Notes under the pieces: model-generated
The model's database searches: none
Told to the model about the DNA's origin: nothing
The model's input: the letters and a program-made list of their open reading frames with translations, nothing else
From: JANXQG01 sp037147235
GTDB taxonomy: Bacteria; Planctomycetota; Planctomycetia; Pirellulales; Thermoguttaceae
Assembly: GCA_037147235.1 (NCBI GenBank)
Contig: JBAWVO010000359.1
Span: forward strand, 1 to 6,094
Direction of reading: 5' to 3'
Length of the DNA stretch: 6,094 nt
Part shown: piece by piece, positions 5,523 through 6,094 of the stretch
Layout of the letters: the number at the start of each line of letters is the position of its first letter
Numbering within the stretch: position 1 is the stretch's first letter
Program-made: the position numbers and the translations under genes

Positions 5523-5677
5523 TCGGCTTCATTTGGAACTTCGCAGCATGTGGCTTGGCCTTTTATACCGCGAGAATGTTTTTGCGAGATCGGCAACACG
5601 TTCGCTTCGGTGCATGCTTGGCCTTCGCCGTGATTCTCGCAACATGCGGGGTTATGGCACTGGAATACGTTTATTAA
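5519..5677 (+). CDS. 52-residue two-helix membrane micro-protein (GTG start)
   Basis: Begins at GTG 5519-5521 within a GTGA overlap with the preceding stop codon (TGA 5520-5522), a classic coupling arrangement. GAGGA (5507-5511) lies 7 bases upstream. The product has two hydrophobic segments: IGFIWNFAACGLAFYTA (2-18) and FGACLAFAVILATCGVMALE (30-49). They are joined by a basic loop with R19, R23, R25 and R29. The positive-inside rule would put this loop in the cytoplasm and both ends outside. No family was recognised. Such hairpin membrane peptides on mobile elements can be holin-like, toxin, exclusion or regulatory proteins, but nothing here decides. The tight packing in the operon is the main reason to believe it is translated. 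Confidence 0.65.
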   Translation: MIGFIWNFAACGLAFYTARMFLRDRQHVRFGACLAFAVILATCGVMALEYVY

Positions 5678-5690
5678 AAACCACTTATTC

Positions 5691-5698
5691 AAGGAGGA
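5691..5698 (+). promoter_or_regulatory. Strong Shine-Dalgarno of csrA, also a possible CsrA site
   Basis: AAGGAGGA lies 6 bases before ATG 5705, by far the strongest ribosome site in the operon. It contains two GGA triplets. CsrA proteins bind GGA motifs overlapping ribosome sites, so autoregulation is conceivable (inference). Confidence 0.6.
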
Positions 5699-5704
5699 AA
5701 AATC

Positions 5705-5920
5705 ATGTTGGTACTTTCACGCAGAGTTGAAGAAGAGATCATGGCCGGCAGCATTCGCATCAAGATTCTGGATGTGCGACGATCCGGCGCAGTCAAGATC
5801 GGGATTGAGGCCCCGGCGGGTGTGCCAGTTCACCGCATGGAAGTCTTTAACGCGATCGTGAACAACACCCGGCAAGCATGGGACCGCGACGACCAGCAGG
5901 AGCCGCCATGCGAGTCATAG
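5705..5920 (+). CDS. csrA: CsrA-family post-transcriptional regulator
   Basis: A 71-residue protein with the CsrA/RsmA layout: MLVLSRRVEEEIMAG (strand 1), SIRIKILDVRRSGAVKIGIE (central strands), APAGVPVHRMEVFNAI (strand 5 and helix). The RNA-contacting residues known for CsrA are present: L4, R6, R7, V42 and R44. The Gly that usually follows 'RRV' is replaced by Glu (E9). The family forms a swapped homodimer that binds GGA-containing mRNA sites and usually represses translation. It is preceded by a strong ribosome site and overlaps the next gene. Its place in a mobile-element operon, rather than beside flagellar genes such as fliW, suggests an accessory copy that may control the element's own mRNAs or host mRNAs; that target is inference. 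Confidence 0.93.
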   Translation: MLVLSRRVEEEIMAGSIRIKILDVRRSGAVKIGIEAPAGVPVHRMEVFNAIVNNTRQAWDRDDQQEPPCES

Positions 5921-6094
5921 CACCACAGGACATAACAACCGCAACCACGGCAGAATACGCGGCGGAACTTGCGGCCCGCCACAACGGACCCAGCAAGCCG
6001 GCCTGGCAGTATCTCCCCGAGACCGACCGGGCGGGCAATCCCTGCCGGAGAGATTACTTAGGATGCAGCACCAGACCATCCGGAGTACCGGCCA
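5908..6094 (+). CDS. Unknown protein, 5' part only (runs off the window)
   Basis: An open frame from ATG 5908 to the window end (62 codons) overlaps the end of csrA by 13 bases. AGGAG (5898-5902) is 5 bases upstream. It reads MRVIAPQDITTATTAEYAAE, an alanine/threonine-rich and probably helical start, then a segment with KPAWQYLPETDRAGNPCRRD. I do not recognise it. Overlap, ribosome site and absence of stops support a real gene translated together with csrA. Confidence 0.55.
   Translation, partial: MRVIAPQDITTATTAEYAAELAARHNGPSKPAWQYLPETDRAGNPCRRDYLGCSTRPSGVPA

Larger units (their letters stand above)
4132..6094. mobile_element. End segment of a putative tRNA-Pro-integrated element, continuing past the window
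   Basis: Inferred from the tRNA 3' fragment, which places the element on its anticodon side (higher coordinates). Its contents are small unknown genes, an excisionase-like HTH gene, a divergent palindrome-rich control region and an operon-borne csrA. No integrase, relaxase, capsid or replication gene is visible in the window. It could therefore be a prophage, an integrative conjugative element or a genomic island. The other end should carry an intact tRNA-Pro(CGG). Confidence 0.5.

Noticed and set aside
5390..5730. Minus-strand 100-codon frame and plus-strand 65-codon frame (5533-5730)
   Set aside because: Both conflict with the zinc-protein gene, the GTG-start membrane gene and the csrA start, which have coupling and ribosome-site support.
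5847..6038. Minus-strand 63-codon frame at the csrA end
   Set aside because: It is a shadow of csrA and the following gene.
1..6094. CRISPR array, complete insertion sequence or complete tRNA/rRNA gene
   Set aside because: No regularly spaced repeats, no paired IS ends and no full-length RNA gene could be found by reading both strands.

Overview
The window looks like chromosomal DNA of a planctomycete, with a junction to an integrated mobile element in its right third. The assignment is inference. It rests on a DUF1580-like gene (a family I know mainly from Planctomycetes), the style of the small HTH remnant and the IS4-type transposase remnant, and a large two-domain M16 protease. No rRNA or other decisive taxonomic marker is present.

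Left part (1-2965). The first ~225 bases hold a decayed minus-strand remnant of a formylglycine-generating-enzyme/SUMF1-type domain, with recognisable motifs spread over three frames. One large intact plus-strand gene follows (317-2965), a secreted M16 (pitrilysin/insulinase-type) zinc metallopeptidase. Its first half carries a complete HxxEH...E site and its second half a degenerate one.

Middle (2966-4131). This is genomic debris: a frameshifted HTH-protein remnant (3108-3355), then the C-terminal catalytic part of an IS4-family transposase (3377-3973) that has lost its 5' part. A minus-strand intrinsic terminator (4063-4096) and a second hairpin (4098-4124) follow.

Junction (4132-4173). 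The 3' half of a tRNA-Pro(CGG) gene lies on the minus strand and stops exactly at the anticodon loop. This is the usual footprint of a tyrosine-recombinase element integrated into a tRNA gene. The terminator sits on the chromosomal side, so the element should extend from about 4173 to the right, past the window end.

Element end (4173-6094). A minus-strand gene for a 128-residue unknown protein (4270-4656), with two long G-tracts, is divergent from a compact plus-strand operon. The operon encodes a DUF1580/excisionase-like HTH protein (5008-5310), a four-cysteine putative zinc-binding protein (5313-5522), a 52-residue two-helix membrane protein (GTG start, 5519-5677), a CsrA homologue (5705-5920) and the start of another gene (5908 onward). 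Adjacent genes are separated by 2 nt, overlap by 4 nt, are separated by 27 nt, and overlap by 13 nt. The ~350-bp divergent control region has two sigma70-type promoters facing away from each other, each with a 16-nt spacer holding a palindrome. This resembles a mobile-element regulatory switch. The operon as a set (DNA-binding protein, zinc protein, membrane micro-protein and RNA-binding CsrA) is the most interesting accessory content.
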